The notes: generated from the letters alone by a model not told the origin. 64,000 nucleotides of DNA from an uncultured Alistipes sp. (GCA_900546065.1 URBK01000013.1:1-64000), one strand, 5' to 3'; positions 1 through 8,659 are shown, numbered from the stretch's first letter. Made by a program: numbers and translations.

Positions 1-808
1 GAATAAGATGGTAATTAAAAATGTTCTTTTCCTTATCGTAGTAAATGCTTTGCTGAAGCTTTTTATTCTCATCAAAATCTATATTCAGGGAAATGGTCGC
101 ATTATTAAAGTCTTCTAATGTTCTGATAGACTCTTGGTCTATATTAAATTCAGGCGCAATTACCCGAACTTTGAATGGGTAACTCAAATTTGCAAATGGT
201 GAGACGATTTTTGAGATTTCACGCATTAAATGCTCAATTTCCTTCTTGGTCCAAGGCTCTCTGATGGAAGTGATTATCAATTTCGTGCCTGATACATCTG
301 GATTTTCGGCATCAACATACGAATAAATATTCTCAACATCGGTAAATAGACGAATATCTGTCTCTTCTTCAGTCTCTGAATAATAGGAAGTCCAGTCAAT
401 ATCAACCCTTAGCCACTTTTCTGTGCCTTCTTTTTTGGTGATAACGGAAACTTTATCTCCAAGCTTATCTACAGCAAAACGCCCGATACCTTTTTCTCCA
501 ACACATCTTCTATTGAAAGGTTCAGGAGAATATGGACGAGCGCGTTTGCTTGAAGTTCCAATGACCATCCATTTGTCTCGGATATCTTCAAACGACATTC
601 CATATCCATCATCTTCTATTCGTATAATTGCCTGTTTTTTCCCTGCTCCAACATTTTCAAAAATGACATTTACATTTTGGGCATTTGCATCATAACAGTT
701 TTTTACTAATTCGAATAACGCAGTAACTCGATCTGTTATCAAATCACGTCCAATTAGCCGAAATGTGCTAACGTCAAAACGCCATTTTAGTTTACGATTA
801 TCATCCAT
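1..808 (-). CDS. GHKL-fold ATPase, MutL/MORC/Hsp90-like (C-terminus beyond window)
   Basis: About 269 N-terminal residues are visible, reading off the left edge. The ATP-binding (Bergerat) signature is complete: an N-box with E33, N37 and D40 in LFELVKNCYDAN, a G1 box EDDGYGMS near residue 65, and a G2 lid box GEKGIGRFA near residue 100. GHKL ATPases of this kind occur in restriction-modification operons (BbrUII/HgiDII-type restriction proteins and relatives of eukaryotic MORC). The start ATG lies one base beyond the methyltransferase stop, so the two are translationally linked. By analogy it is the restriction or effector subunit; whether a nuclease domain follows is off the window. A stand-alone ATP-binding protein is the alternative. 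Confidence 0.8.
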   Translation of the reverse strand, partial: MDDNRKLKWRFDVSTFRLIGRDLITDRVTALFELVKNCYDANAQNVNVIFENVGAGKKQAIIRIEDDGYGMSFEDIRDKWMVIGTSSKRARPYSPEPFNRRCVGEKGIGRFAVDKLGDKVSVITKKEGTEKWLRVDIDWTSYYSETEEETDIRLFTDVENIYSYVDAENPDVSGTKLIITSIREPWTKKEIEHLMREISKIVSPFANLSYPFKVRVIAPEFNIDQESIRTLEDFNNATISLNIDFDENKKLQQSIYYDKEKNIFNYHLI

Positions 809-809
809 A

Positions 810-1895
810 TTATTTATGTGTTCTAATATGTTTCTTAATACTCTCTGCAATTACTTCACCCAATCTTGGGGGGACGGCATTTCCTATATAACGAGAGGCC
901 TTAGTCAAAGACACTTCTTGCTCATTAGGAAAGAATTTATATGTTGTGGGAAAAGTTTGGAACAATGCAGCTTCACGTGCGGAAATGGCTCTATTCTGAA
1001 CAGGATGTCCGAAACGCCCGTTACCTATACCTGTACAGAGCGTGGTCATCGTTGGAGCAGGTTCTTCCCAAGTCATACGACCATAAACACTACCAAAACT
1101 CTTACCTCCCTCTTTCTTATGGCAATTCAACAAAAGTTCCTCTGGCCAGTCTCTCCAACTTCCACCATATGGCGTAGCCTCCATTCTTCTCATATTCAGA
1201 GCAGATAAGGCCCGGCAGCGGTGTAACTTATCGGTAGGACATTCTTCGCCGGCTTGAAGAGGGGGAAGGTTACTAATTACATCACGAACGGTCACATAAT
1301 TATCTTTTCGATGTGTTGGAGGAATCAATTCTATCTCACCTAATTTTGAGGCTAACAATACTAATCGCTTGCGTGTCTGCGGAATACCGTAATCGGGACA
1401 ATAAACCACTTGGTAAGATACATAATATCCTTCTAACTCAAGTGTTCTAACAAAGTCTCCTAAAACTGACTGAAGTTTGAATGAAGCTATAGCCGGAACA
1501 TTCTCCATTGTAACGATGTCTGGCTGGATGTCTTTAACAAGACGTCCAAATTCATAAAGAAGGTTATATTTTTTTTCATCTTTATTCTTGTTTTTAAATG
1601 CATATGATGAAAAAGGCTGACAAGGAGCGCAGCCTGCCAAAACTTTTATTGATTTCTTGGAATAAAAAAGTATTATATCCTCTTTTCGAACTGTCCTAAT
1701 ATCCTTGAAAATAAACTTCGCTCCATTATTGGTTTCATATGCGTACCGACAAGTCCGATCCAAATCGAACCCAGCTCGGATTTTGAGACCTTTTGACTTC
1801 ATTCCATAACTCAAACCGCCTATTCCGCAAAATAGGTCAACTACCTCTATTGAAGGTAGTTTCCCGCGTCGTTTATGTATTTTACTTTTAGGCAT
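810..1895 (-). CDS. dcm: DNA (cytosine-5-)-methyltransferase (Dcm/HsdM type II family)
   Basis: 361 residues, normal for a type II C5-cytosine methyltransferase. Motif I is DLFCGIGG at residues 20-27 (AdoMet binding); motif IV is the catalytic PCQPFSS near residue 94 with its active Cys; motif VI is ENVP; motif VIII is QTRKRLVLLAS; motif X is YIGNAVPP near the C-terminus. It methylates cytosine C5 in a specific duplex site. The recognition sequence, set by the variable region between motifs VIII and IX, cannot be read from sequence alone. It sits two bases after the HTH controller gene and one base before the GHKL ATPase gene, the compact C-M-R order of a restriction-modification operon. Confidence 0.93.
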   Translation of the reverse strand: MPKSKIHKRRGKLPSIEVVDLFCGIGGLSYGMKSKGLKIRAGFDLDRTCRYAYETNNGAKFIFKDIRTVRKEDIILFYSKKSIKVLAGCAPCQPFSSYAFKNKNKDEKKYNLLYEFGRLVKDIQPDIVTMENVPAIASFKLQSVLGDFVRTLELEGYYVSYQVVYCPDYGIPQTRKRLVLLASKLGEIELIPPTHRKDNYVTVRDVISNLPPLQAGEECPTDKLHRCRALSALNMRRMEATPYGGSWRDWPEELLLNCHKKEGGKSFGSVYGRMTWEEPAPTMTTLCTGIGNGRFGHPVQNRAISAREAALFQTFPTTYKFFPNEQEVSLTKASRYIGNAVPPRLGEVIAESIKKHIRTHK

Positions 1896-1897
1896 AT

Positions 1898-2098
1898 CTA
1901 TTCTGTGATAAGTTCTCGTTTTTCACATTCTAGCAAATCGGCAATTTTAGCTAACGTCTGTAAGTCCGGCTGGTGCATATTGGTACACCACTTACTTACT
2001 GTAACAGTTGATACGCCCAATTGTTCTGCCAGCCATTTGCTTGTTCTCTGTTTCTCCACAAGAACCACTTTAAGCCGATTAAGAGGTCTTACATTCAT
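1898..2098 (-). CDS. XRE-family HTH regulator, probable restriction-modification controller protein
   Basis: 66 residues made almost entirely of one Cro/CI-type helix-turn-helix; the recognition segment is QLGVSTVTVSKWCTN. It is first in the operon with the C5 methyltransferase (2-bp gap) and the GHKL ATPase. Controller proteins of this size commonly time expression of the restriction partner after entry into a new host. A matching Bacteroidetes promoter lies just upstream with a CAAATGC direct repeat around it. The controller role is inferred from position and size; the HTH fold itself is clear. Confidence 0.85.
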   Translation of the reverse strand: MNVRPLNRLKVVLVEKQRTSKWLAEQLGVSTVTVSKWCTNMHQPDLQTLAKIADLLECEKRELITE

Positions 2099-2121
2099 CT
2101 TTATCTAATTAAAATCAAATG

Positions 2122-2153
2122 CAAACATAATAAAAACGGGCAATATTACCAAA
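2122..2153 (-). promoter_or_regulatory. Bacteroidetes-type promoter of the HTH/methyltransferase/ATPase operon
   Basis: On the minus strand TTTG (2,150-2,153) and TATGTTTG (2,122-2,129, matching TAnnTTTG) are separated by 20 nt, the preferred spacing. The expected transcription start, near 2,115, leaves a short leader to the HTH start at 2,098. CAAATGC occurs at 2,116-2,122 and 2,150-2,156, flanking the promoter, and could be the controller's binding half-sites. The stretch from 2,154 to 2,269 is AT-rich and shows nothing else I can name. Confidence 0.7.
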
Positions 2154-2269
2154 TGCTTTATAGAAATGTATTCATAATTATAGTAGTTGAGTGTTGGTGC
2201 TCAAGTACTATAAGGTAAAGATATAAAAAAATATCACAACTATGAAATTATTCATATACTATATTTCAA

Positions 2270-2521
2270 TTATTTGCAATATAAAGTTAGGATAATATTA
2301 AGGTTAGGATAATTATGACCCCATCCCACATAGGGCCAATGTTTTTTCTCACCATGCCAACCCTCATAGTATTTCGTGCATCTGATTGCCCTCTCCAGCG
2401 GTGGCAGCTTGTATATGGACAGTTGGGCAGTTCCCGTTTCTGTCCCATGCCTTTCCTTCCCATAGACTGTTGCCACTGCAGATACCAGCAGTATGATGAC
2501 AAACATCCTTACGTGCTTCAT
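2270..2521 (-). pseudogene. Truncated lysozyme (T4-type muramidase) of the tra/mob operon
   Basis: The ATG overlaps the mobC stop by 4 bp (ATGA), as expected for the lysozyme gene that closes Bacteroides tra operons. The protein has a signal peptide (MKHVRMFVIILLVSAVATVYG) and the start of the muramidase domain: YYEGWHG containing the catalytic Glu, then YVGWGHN matching the family's GxGH. It then runs into unrelated codons and stops at 83 residues, whereas family members are roughly twice that. Similarity ends at about 2,311, inside an 11-bp direct repeat. Peptidoglycan clearance during transfer would have been its role; this copy is presumably inactive. Confidence 0.78.
2286..2313. repeat. 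11-bp direct repeat at the lysozyme/restriction-cassette junction
   Basis: gttaggataat occurs at 2,286-2,296 and again at 2,303-2,313. The repeat sits exactly where lysozyme coding similarity stops, so it may mark the recombination joint. Confidence 0.6.
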
Positions 2522-4704
2522 TTCGCACCCCGTTTGTTCAACACATCCTTGATCATCTCCTTCACGTCCTGACCCACCTGCACGAAGTTCTTGTACAGGA
2601 TGCGTTCCCGTTCCTCCCTCGATTTGAAGGTGTAGAATCTCGGCAGCGGCACATACGCGGCTTCCTCTTTCTTTATCTCTCCCATATCGAAGTCCGTCTT
2701 GCAGAAAAACTTTGTGGTCTTGAACTCTTCCGACTCCTGAATGTTCATCGAGCCGCCTACGCCGGTCTTGGTTTTCACGAAGTCCCTCGCTGTCTGCCCG
2801 CATATCCATCCCGTTGCCATATCGGAAATCTTTGATGCCGGCACCAGACTGTCCATGTTCTCGTTCAGGTTAATGCTGGTCTTGTCACGGTCAATGGTCA
2901 CGCCCTTCTTCACTTGCACGACCTTACCGAAAATGTCATTCGACAGCCATTCCAGTGTCTCTTTCGAGCGGGCCGAACCGCTGACCACGTTACCCACGGT
3001 CGTGATGATCTTCTGCATACCTACCTTGCCGTAGTCGGCCTCCAGCTGCGGCAGCTCCTGGAATCCCAAGGTCACGCTCACCTTGTTGCTTCGGGCAGTT
3101 CCTATCAGTCGGTCTATCTTGTGGAAATACAGCGTCGGCAGCTCGTCCACGATGATGCTCACCGGGATGTTCTTCCCTTGGCCTGTATTCACTCGGGTGA
3201 CAAGACGGTTCAGGATAAGGGCGTTCAGCGCACCGATAATGCTCTCCATCTCCGGGTCGTTGGCGATGAGCAGGTAGCTCGGGTTCTTCGGATCGCTCAC
3301 CTTCAGGTCAAAGTCATCCCCGTCACGGTGGAATATCCAGTACGATTCCTTGGTCGCCAGACGGGACGTATAGACACGCAGCGTACCGATCATACCTTCC
3401 AACTGCTCCATGGCCTTGTTCCTGAAGGCAGTCTGGAACGGCCCGAGCAGCGGTGCCACCTCGTTGTCAGTCTCCAGTACCTCAAAGATGGTCTGATAAC
3501 TTTCGTTCAGGAACGATAATATGTGCGGCATGTCCGAATACTTTCCCAGCCAGTAGGCCGGCTCCACGATGTTGCCGCCCTCTTTGTCACGCACGACTCC
3601 GGTCGGCTTCCAGAATTTGGTTTCCGGGTCCTGACGTTTCTCCGCATACAGCATGTTTCCGTCCTTGTCATACGGCTCCCGTTCGTAATTGACAAAGAAA
3701 TAGATGCAGGCAGCAAGGAAGTTCACAGCGGATGTCTGGAAAAACTGGTCGCTTCCGCCGCCACCTTCCTTCTTGCCCTTCTGCAATGACTCGAGCAGGG
3801 TTTCCGCCGTCTCACTGGCTGCCGCCAGGTTGTTGATGTATTTTGCCTGAATAGGATTGACACGACGGCTGTATTCCACGTCCACGAAGTTGATCATGTT
3901 GAACTTGCACCCCTTGGGAACTCTTCCAAGTTTCTCGTTCAGCTTGTAATGGTAGTAAAGTTTCGTGGCAAGTGTCGGGAATTTATAGTCATATACAACC
4001 ATGGCAAACCCCTTGGCACTGTGCTGACGGATGAACGGTTCAATGATACTGAATGTTTTACCCGAGCCGGGAGTTCCCACGACCCACGTCCCGCGGAAAG
4101 GGTTGCTGATACTGACCCATCCCTTGCGGAACTTCCCCTTGTAATAGTAGCGCATCGGGATATTCACGCTGTATTTGTTCTCCTGAATCTCTTCGCTCTG
4201 CTCGAAACTCTCGTTCTCGAAGTTGAAGCGGTCCTTCATCAGGCCCTCCTTGATGAACTTGGAGATATTGTCCAGGGCTATATGTACCAGTATCACTCCC
4301 ACGAGCGAAGCCGCCATGTATAGGATACGGTTCAGCGGCAGCGTATAGAGCCGCATTTCCATCGGATGTCCGAACAGCCATACGGACAGGACAAGCAGAA
4401 GCAGTCCGCCGGTCAGGGGAAAAATCACCTGCTTGCGGGCGTTGAACTCCAGATGCTTCTTGTTCCTCGTACCGATACAGGTGATGCAGATCAGCAGTAT
4501 CGTGGCTATCTTGCTGTACACGAGATGGCCGTCCTGATAGATCGTCCATCGCTTGATACGTCCGTGGATGTCAGTCAGTATGCCGCCCCACTGGTCGAAT
4601 ACTGCCGGGTCAATGGCATACTCGAAGAACTCCAGCAGAACCGACACATAGACGACTGCACGGAATATCTTGTAGAATCCTTGTAACTCTTTGCTTTCTT
4701 CCAT
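2518..4704 (-). CDS. mobC: Conjugal transfer coupling protein MobC (VirD4/TraG-family ATPase)
   Basis: 728 residues. Hydrophobic segments near residues 13-30, 65-80, 95-112 and 128-145 anchor it in the inner membrane. A Walker A motif GTPGSGKT follows at residues 210-217 and a Walker B SIIVDELPT near residue 510. It is the type IV coupling protein that delivers the relaxase-DNA complex to the secretion channel and is called MobC in Bacteroides CTns. Downstream it overlaps the truncated lysozyme gene by 4 bp. The relaxase genes mobA/mobB that usually accompany it are not next to it or elsewhere in the ICE part of this window. Confidence 0.9.
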   Translation of the reverse strand: MEESKELQGFYKIFRAVVYVSVLLEFFEYAIDPAVFDQWGGILTDIHGRIKRWTIYQDGHLVYSKIATILLICITCIGTRNKKHLEFNARKQVIFPLTGGLLLLVLSVWLFGHPMEMRLYTLPLNRILYMAASLVGVILVHIALDNISKFIKEGLMKDRFNFENESFEQSEEIQENKYSVNIPMRYYYKGKFRKGWVSISNPFRGTWVVGTPGSGKTFSIIEPFIRQHSAKGFAMVVYDYKFPTLATKLYYHYKLNEKLGRVPKGCKFNMINFVDVEYSRRVNPIQAKYINNLAAASETAETLLESLQKGKKEGGGGSDQFFQTSAVNFLAACIYFFVNYEREPYDKDGNMLYAEKRQDPETKFWKPTGVVRDKEGGNIVEPAYWLGKYSDMPHILSFLNESYQTIFEVLETDNEVAPLLGPFQTAFRNKAMEQLEGMIGTLRVYTSRLATKESYWIFHRDGDDFDLKVSDPKNPSYLLIANDPEMESIIGALNALILNRLVTRVNTGQGKNIPVSIIVDELPTLYFHKIDRLIGTARSNKVSVTLGFQELPQLEADYGKVGMQKIITTVGNVVSGSARSKETLEWLSNDIFGKVVQVKKGVTIDRDKTSINLNENMDSLVPASKISDMATGWICGQTARDFVKTKTGVGGSMNIQESEEFKTTKFFCKTDFDMGEIKKEEAAYVPLPRFYTFKSREERERILYKNFVQVGQDVKEMIKDVLNKRGAK

Positions 4705-4797
4705 TTTTTATAGCTTTTTTATTGGGTTGTGGTTCTGATCGCCTCGGATATTGTTGGACTTGATTATTTTGATTCAGACGAAAATAAATGTCATGTT

Positions 4798-4831
4798 TTT
4801 GCAGTAAAAAACAAGACTTTTCTTATATTTG
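4798..4831 (+). promoter_or_regulatory. Bacteroidetes-type promoter of the AbiE toxin-antitoxin pair
   Basis: TTTG at 4,798-4,801 and TATATTTG at 4,824-4,831, 22 nt apart. It fixes the antitoxin start at 4,856, because an in-frame ATG-like start at 4,829 would lie inside the -7 box. Confidence 0.75.
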
Positions 4832-4855
4832 CATCCGGAACAAAACGATTCGATT

Positions 4856-5575
4856 ATGGTGATTACTAAACAGGTACAGGAAATACTGGACGCCACGCCT
4901 CCGGGCAAGGTGCTTACCATTGCCGATTTCAATGTGCTGCCGGAGTACCAGCCTGCGTTGGTCAGGGCACTCAGCCGTCTGGTGGCAGAAGGCTCTATCT
5001 GCAAGATTGCCAAAGGACGGTACTACAAGCCTAAACAGACGGTGTTCGGCACATTGAAGCCTCCGGTGGCAGAGGTGGTCAAGGACCTTCTGGAACGTAA
5101 CGGCAAGCCAATCGGCTATATGACCGGTACGGCAGCATTTGCGCAGTTGGGGTTGACGACACAGATCACATCGGCCATTACGATAGGCACGAACAAATAC
5201 CGCCGGCCTATGAAACGGGGCGAATACAGCGTGTCCTTCCTTGTACAGCCTAATGCAATCACACGGGAGAACATTCCTCTGCTGCTGATCCTTGACGCGC
5301 TCAAATTGCTCCGTGAGATTCCGGCAACATCACCTGACGATTGTGTGCGGGGCGTTGCTCGGCTGATAGCCGCTCTGTCCGAAGGCGATCTGGAGAAACT
5401 GGCGGACCTGGCCGAAAATTACCAGCCGTATGTCCGGGCATTGCTGGGTGCCATTCTGGACAGTCTTGGAGCTGACACCCGACAATTGCGTGCGACACTC
5501 AATGGGGTCACGACCTACAAACTTCCTGTCACCGCACAGGCTTTACCCACCAAATTAAAATGGAACATCGTATGA
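4856..5575 (+). CDS. Type IV antitoxin, AbiEi-like (DUF6088 family)
   Basis: 239 residues from MVITKQVQEILD. The N-terminal ~65 residues form a winged-helix-like module (tests of the type LVRALSRLVAEGSICKIAKGRYYKP), followed by an AbiEi-like C-terminal region. In AbiE systems the antitoxin represses its own promoter and neutralises a nucleotidyltransferase toxin without direct contact. The stop overlaps the toxin start by 4 bp (ATGA). The pair is transcribed against the surrounding tra/mob genes from its own promoter, so it looks like inserted cargo that stabilises the ICE or excludes phages. Family assignment is from layout, the winged-helix N-terminus and the partner. Confidence 0.82.
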   Translation: MVITKQVQEILDATPPGKVLTIADFNVLPEYQPALVRALSRLVAEGSICKIAKGRYYKPKQTVFGTLKPPVAEVVKDLLERNGKPIGYMTGTAAFAQLGLTTQITSAITIGTNKYRRPMKRGEYSVSFLVQPNAITRENIPLLLILDALKLLREIPATSPDDCVRGVARLIAALSEGDLEKLADLAENYQPYVRALLGAILDSLGADTRQLRATLNGVTTYKLPVTAQALPTKLKWNIV

Positions 5576-6564
5576 GACTACACGAGAATCAGCAACTGTT
5601 TGCCGATGCCATAGAAGCGGCTGCACGTCCGGTACAGGACGGCGGACTCGGCATCAAGAGTATCTTTATCGAGAAAGACTATTGGATCTGTCGTTCGCTG
5701 TCGCTTATGGCTACCGGAGACAAGGATAATCGTGCCATTTTCAAGGGCGGAACTTCCCTGACCAAGGCCTACGGCATCGGGGCACGTTTCTCCGAGGACA
5801 TTGACGTGGCCATCGCCGAAGCATGGACACTGAGCGGAAACCAGCTAAAGAACCTCATACGCCGTACATCGAAGAATATGACAGCCGGACTGGAGGAACT
5901 GGTCATCCCCGGCATGACAAGCAAGGGATCGCATTACCACAAGGCGTTTTACACCTATCCACGGGCCATAGATACGGAACAGGTCGGAGCAATCCGGGCT
6001 GGGCAACTCCTGGTAGAAATCAACAGTTTTGCCAATCCATATCCTTTCGAGCGGCGTTCTCTCTGCAGTTTCCTGACAGAGTTCCTGCAGGCTACCGGCA
6101 ACAACCGTATGATAGAGGAATACGGGATGCAGCCGTTCGAGGTCAATGTGCTTGACCGTCGCCGCACGCTGACCGAGAAATTGGTGTCACTCATCCGATG
6201 CTCGCTGGCCAATCTGTATATGCCGCAGTTGACGGCCAAAATCCGTCATTTCTACGATCTGCATCATCTGCTGAAAGATGAAGAGTGCCTCACGTATCTT
6301 CATAGCGATGCTTTCCCCGAAGATTTCAGGTCACTGCTCGAACACGACCGGCAGAGCTTTGACAAGCCCGAAGGCTGGCGTGACCGGCGACTGGAGGAGT
6401 CCCCGTTGATGACAGATCTGCCGCAGGTTTGGGGCAACTTGCAGACAGTTTACATGGGTGAACTCCCGGATTTGGCATATCGTGCCATTCCGGCCCCCTC
6501 GGATGTCGAGGAAAGCATACGTCGCTTGATGGCATTACTGCGTGAATTCGGCTCTGGTTTGTAA
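5572..6564 (+). CDS. AbiEii/AbiGii-family nucleotidyltransferase toxin
   Basis: 330 residues starting at the ATGA overlap (an ATG at 5,560 is also possible). The diagnostic nucleotidyltransferase core is clear: FKGGTSLTKAY near residue 65 followed by RFSEDIDVAI with the catalytic Asp pair. AbiEii toxins transfer nucleotides, probably onto tRNA, and halt growth; they act in abortive infection and plasmid or ICE maintenance. Length is typical of the long AbiEii form. It is downstream of and translationally coupled to the antitoxin. Confidence 0.88.
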   Translation: MRLHENQQLFADAIEAAARPVQDGGLGIKSIFIEKDYWICRSLSLMATGDKDNRAIFKGGTSLTKAYGIGARFSEDIDVAIAEAWTLSGNQLKNLIRRTSKNMTAGLEELVIPGMTSKGSHYHKAFYTYPRAIDTEQVGAIRAGQLLVEINSFANPYPFERRSLCSFLTEFLQATGNNRMIEEYGMQPFEVNVLDRRRTLTEKLVSLIRCSLANLYMPQLTAKIRHFYDLHHLLKDEECLTYLHSDAFPEDFRSLLEHDRQSFDKPEGWRDRRLEESPLMTDLPQVWGNLQTVYMGELPDLAYRAIPAPSDVEESIRRLMALLREFGSGL

Positions 6565-6612
6565 TCGTATGTTGTCCAACAATGTCAAAGAACGCAATCG
6601 TATATCTCTGGT

Positions 6613-7284
6613 TTACCGGTTGATGGTTATAATCGGGCGTACCTTGTGCGCCTGTGTCTTGGGTGTTTCCTGTATGGCTCCGCTGCCCATCGAGTAAAGC
6701 CAGGCTTTTGCCGTTTCCTGTTCGGCCACTTCCGTGGATGTCCAGTACCAGCAGTCGCCGTCGGTCAGGGGCAACGGATCGCCCCCGCACTGTTCGATGA
6801 CAGGATTTACCGTTTCCCGGATAGTATATAGCAGACGCATCTGTGCCACCGACGGAACGTATGCGCTCTGCCCGTAACACCAGAGGTCAAAGACCGCTTC
6901 CGCCATCGGCGAAGCCGTTTCCTTCGTTTCATATAGAGCGAATGTATTGGCATTGCCGTCATGTGCCGCGAGGTCCGCAGATGTGCCTTGGGCAATACCG
7001 AGGCTGTCGGCAAATGCCTGCGGGGTGATGTCCCACAGGTAAACCGCGTAGCCGTTTCCTTCCGCACCCTCATGCTGCCGGGTGTCGAACACGACGGCCA
7101 CAGCCTTTTTCCCGGATTGCTGGTATTCCGTGTAGGACAAGGCCGTTCCGTCCTCGCACAGGACATGTCCCGGGCGGACAGCCGTGTCCGGTACGTCTAT
7201 ATGCGCGTCACAACCTGTCACGGCGACTGCTGCGACAAGTACCGGTACGAACCGGCTCACCTTTCTGAAAATGTTCTGTTTCAT
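6613..7284 (-). CDS. DUF1566-like lipoprotein at the end of the tra operon
   Basis: 223 residues. The N-terminus is a lipoprotein signal with lipobox VTGCDAH, so it should be attached to the periplasmic side or outer membrane. The C-terminal half contains WYWTSTE and a final HKVRPI, signatures of the DUF1566/fibrobacter-like fold seen in surface lectin-like proteins. It follows traO by 8 bp on the same strand and so belongs to the transfer operon. A role in mating-pair contact is conceivable but not shown by the sequence. Confidence 0.7.
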   Translation of the reverse strand: MKQNIFRKVSRFVPVLVAAVAVTGCDAHIDVPDTAVRPGHVLCEDGTALSYTEYQQSGKKAVAVVFDTRQHEGAEGNGYAVYLWDITPQAFADSLGIAQGTSADLAAHDGNANTFALYETKETASPMAEAVFDLWCYGQSAYVPSVAQMRLLYTIRETVNPVIEQCGGDPLPLTDGDCWYWTSTEVAEQETAKAWLYSMGSGAIQETPKTQAHKVRPIITINR

Positions 7285-7292
7285 CTTTTCCC

Positions 7293-7805
7293 TTATTTTA
7301 TCGGTAGTTTCACACCAAGGGCTACACCTACCCGAAGCAGATCCGCGCCCTTTATCATCAAATCACTCTTCGCCTGCCAGTACAGCGTCCATCCGGACCG
7401 CAGCACGTAATTGTGCTCGTAACCGAAATGCAGGCCGCCCAGGAACTTCTTCGTGTCGCTTCCTGCCGAAGCTCCTATACGCAGGTTGCCGTAATGATTG
7501 CGGCCCCGTACCACGCAAGGCTTGTATGCCACGCCAAAGCCATAGGTGCGGTAGTTGCGCCAGAAGGATTCCGGACAGATATGGCCGCACGGGCCGCATT
7601 CGGCCCACTGCAGGTAGCCGTTGGCAAAGAACTCCCACGCGTGCCGGTAGTTCATTTCATGTTCGTATGAAAACGTCACGTCCATACCGTTCCTGTAAAG
7701 CAGCCCGACCCCCAGTGAAAGACGGCCGCTGTTGCGTTGTGCGTTCGCGCTGAAGGCAAGGCACATGCAGGCAAACATCAGAATCAGAGTCTTTCTCATA
7801 ATCAT
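7293..7805 (-). CDS. traO: Conjugative transposon protein TraO
   Basis: 170 residues with a cleavable signal peptide (MRKTLILMFACMCLAFSANA). The rest alternates short aromatic and glycine-rich stretches such as GRLSLGVGLLYRNGMDV and LRIGASAGSD, compatible with an outer-membrane beta-barrel. It starts within the traN stop (ATGA overlap) and precedes the DUF1566 lipoprotein. TraO is an outer-membrane-associated component of Bacteroides CTn transfer systems. Assignment rests on position after TraN, size and signal peptide. Confidence 0.82.
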   Translation of the reverse strand: MIMRKTLILMFACMCLAFSANAQRNSGRLSLGVGLLYRNGMDVTFSYEHEMNYRHAWEFFANGYLQWAECGPCGHICPESFWRNYRTYGFGVAYKPCVVRGRNHYGNLRIGASAGSDTKKFLGGLHFGYEHNYVLRSGWTLYWQAKSDLMIKGADLLRVGVALGVKLPIK

Positions 7806-8659
7806 TCCTCCTCCAGCAGGTCAGCGTTAAACGAATCGGCAGACAACACATCCTCATAATCGATGTTCAGGCTGATATTGCGGCCGCTGATTTGCTTTTC
7901 CGTCATTTCGACAGTCAGCAGCTTGTCGTTCGGGAAGGTCATCTTCTTGATGACAAGCACATTCCTGTAGCCATGTCGGAATGTCTTTCCCGGTTCCAGT
8001 ATCATCGCCGGAGTAAGCTCGATAGTCTGGGCGTTGGTGGCCTTGGCGAGTTTCTTGTCAACGAGCTTTACCCTGATCTCATCGATGTCGAAACGGATGT
8101 TCGTCTTGTTCTCTATGGAAAAGTCTATGAAGAAGTAGTCCCCGACAGAGTATATGTTGTTCAGGCGCATCACCATACGGTGTGCCTTGGTGGCCACATT
8201 CCTGATTCTCGCCGGAGAGTTCCAGATCCGTCTGGCAAAGCGCGTCATCTCGGCGGTTGACATCGATACTGCCGGATTGTTGTAGGCGTTGCGCTCGTGA
8301 GGGAGTATCTCCTTGTCCGTTACGGCTTCCTTAAGCCGTGTGGTGTAAACCAGCGCGTATTGCGTGCGGTAGCGTTCCGTGATGACGGTCACGATGGCAA
8401 TCACCTCGCCGTCCTCGTGCCCGGCTTCTTTGGGTTTCAGCCGTACAATGTTGTCCAAAGGCTGGTCGCCAACCACCTTGTCGGTGGAAATGTCCACCAT
8501 GCGTACCGGCTCCGATGCCGTGATGACGGTCGTCACCTGTTCGTTGACCGTCAGTTGTTCCATTTCCTCGTAGGTCGTCTGCGCCTGTGCATTCCGCGTT
8601 CCCAGCAGTCCGGCTGTCAGAAGAAATACCGTTCCGATTTTCTTGAGATTCATATTCAT
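7802..8659 (-). CDS. traN: Conjugative transposon protein TraN (VirB9-like)
   Basis: 285 residues with a signal peptide ending near AQAQTT. The first half is an extended beta domain (TVITASEPVRMVDISTDKVVGD), the second half matches the TraN/VirB9 C-terminal domain (NNIYSVGDYFFIDFSIENKTN). VirB9-like proteins form the periplasmic to outer-membrane part of the channel together with VirB10-like TraM. It is separated from traM by the methyltransferase and one unknown gene, and overlaps traO by 4 bp. Confidence 0.87.
   Translation of the reverse strand: MNMNLKKIGTVFLLTAGLLGTRNAQAQTTYEEMEQLTVNEQVTTVITASEPVRMVDISTDKVVGDQPLDNIVRLKPKEAGHEDGEVIAIVTVITERYRTQYALVYTTRLKEAVTDKEILPHERNAYNNPAVSMSTAEMTRFARRIWNSPARIRNVATKAHRMVMRLNNIYSVGDYFFIDFSIENKTNIRFDIDEIRVKLVDKKLAKATNAQTIELTPAMILEPGKTFRHGYRNVLVIKKMTFPNDKLLTVEMTEKQISGRNISLNIDYEDVLSADSFNADLLEEE

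Noticed and set aside
2270-2809. 179-residue frame including the lysozyme remnant
   Set aside because: The first ~96 codons are an out-of-frame reading of mobC; the real start is the ATG at 2,521 that overlaps the mobC stop.
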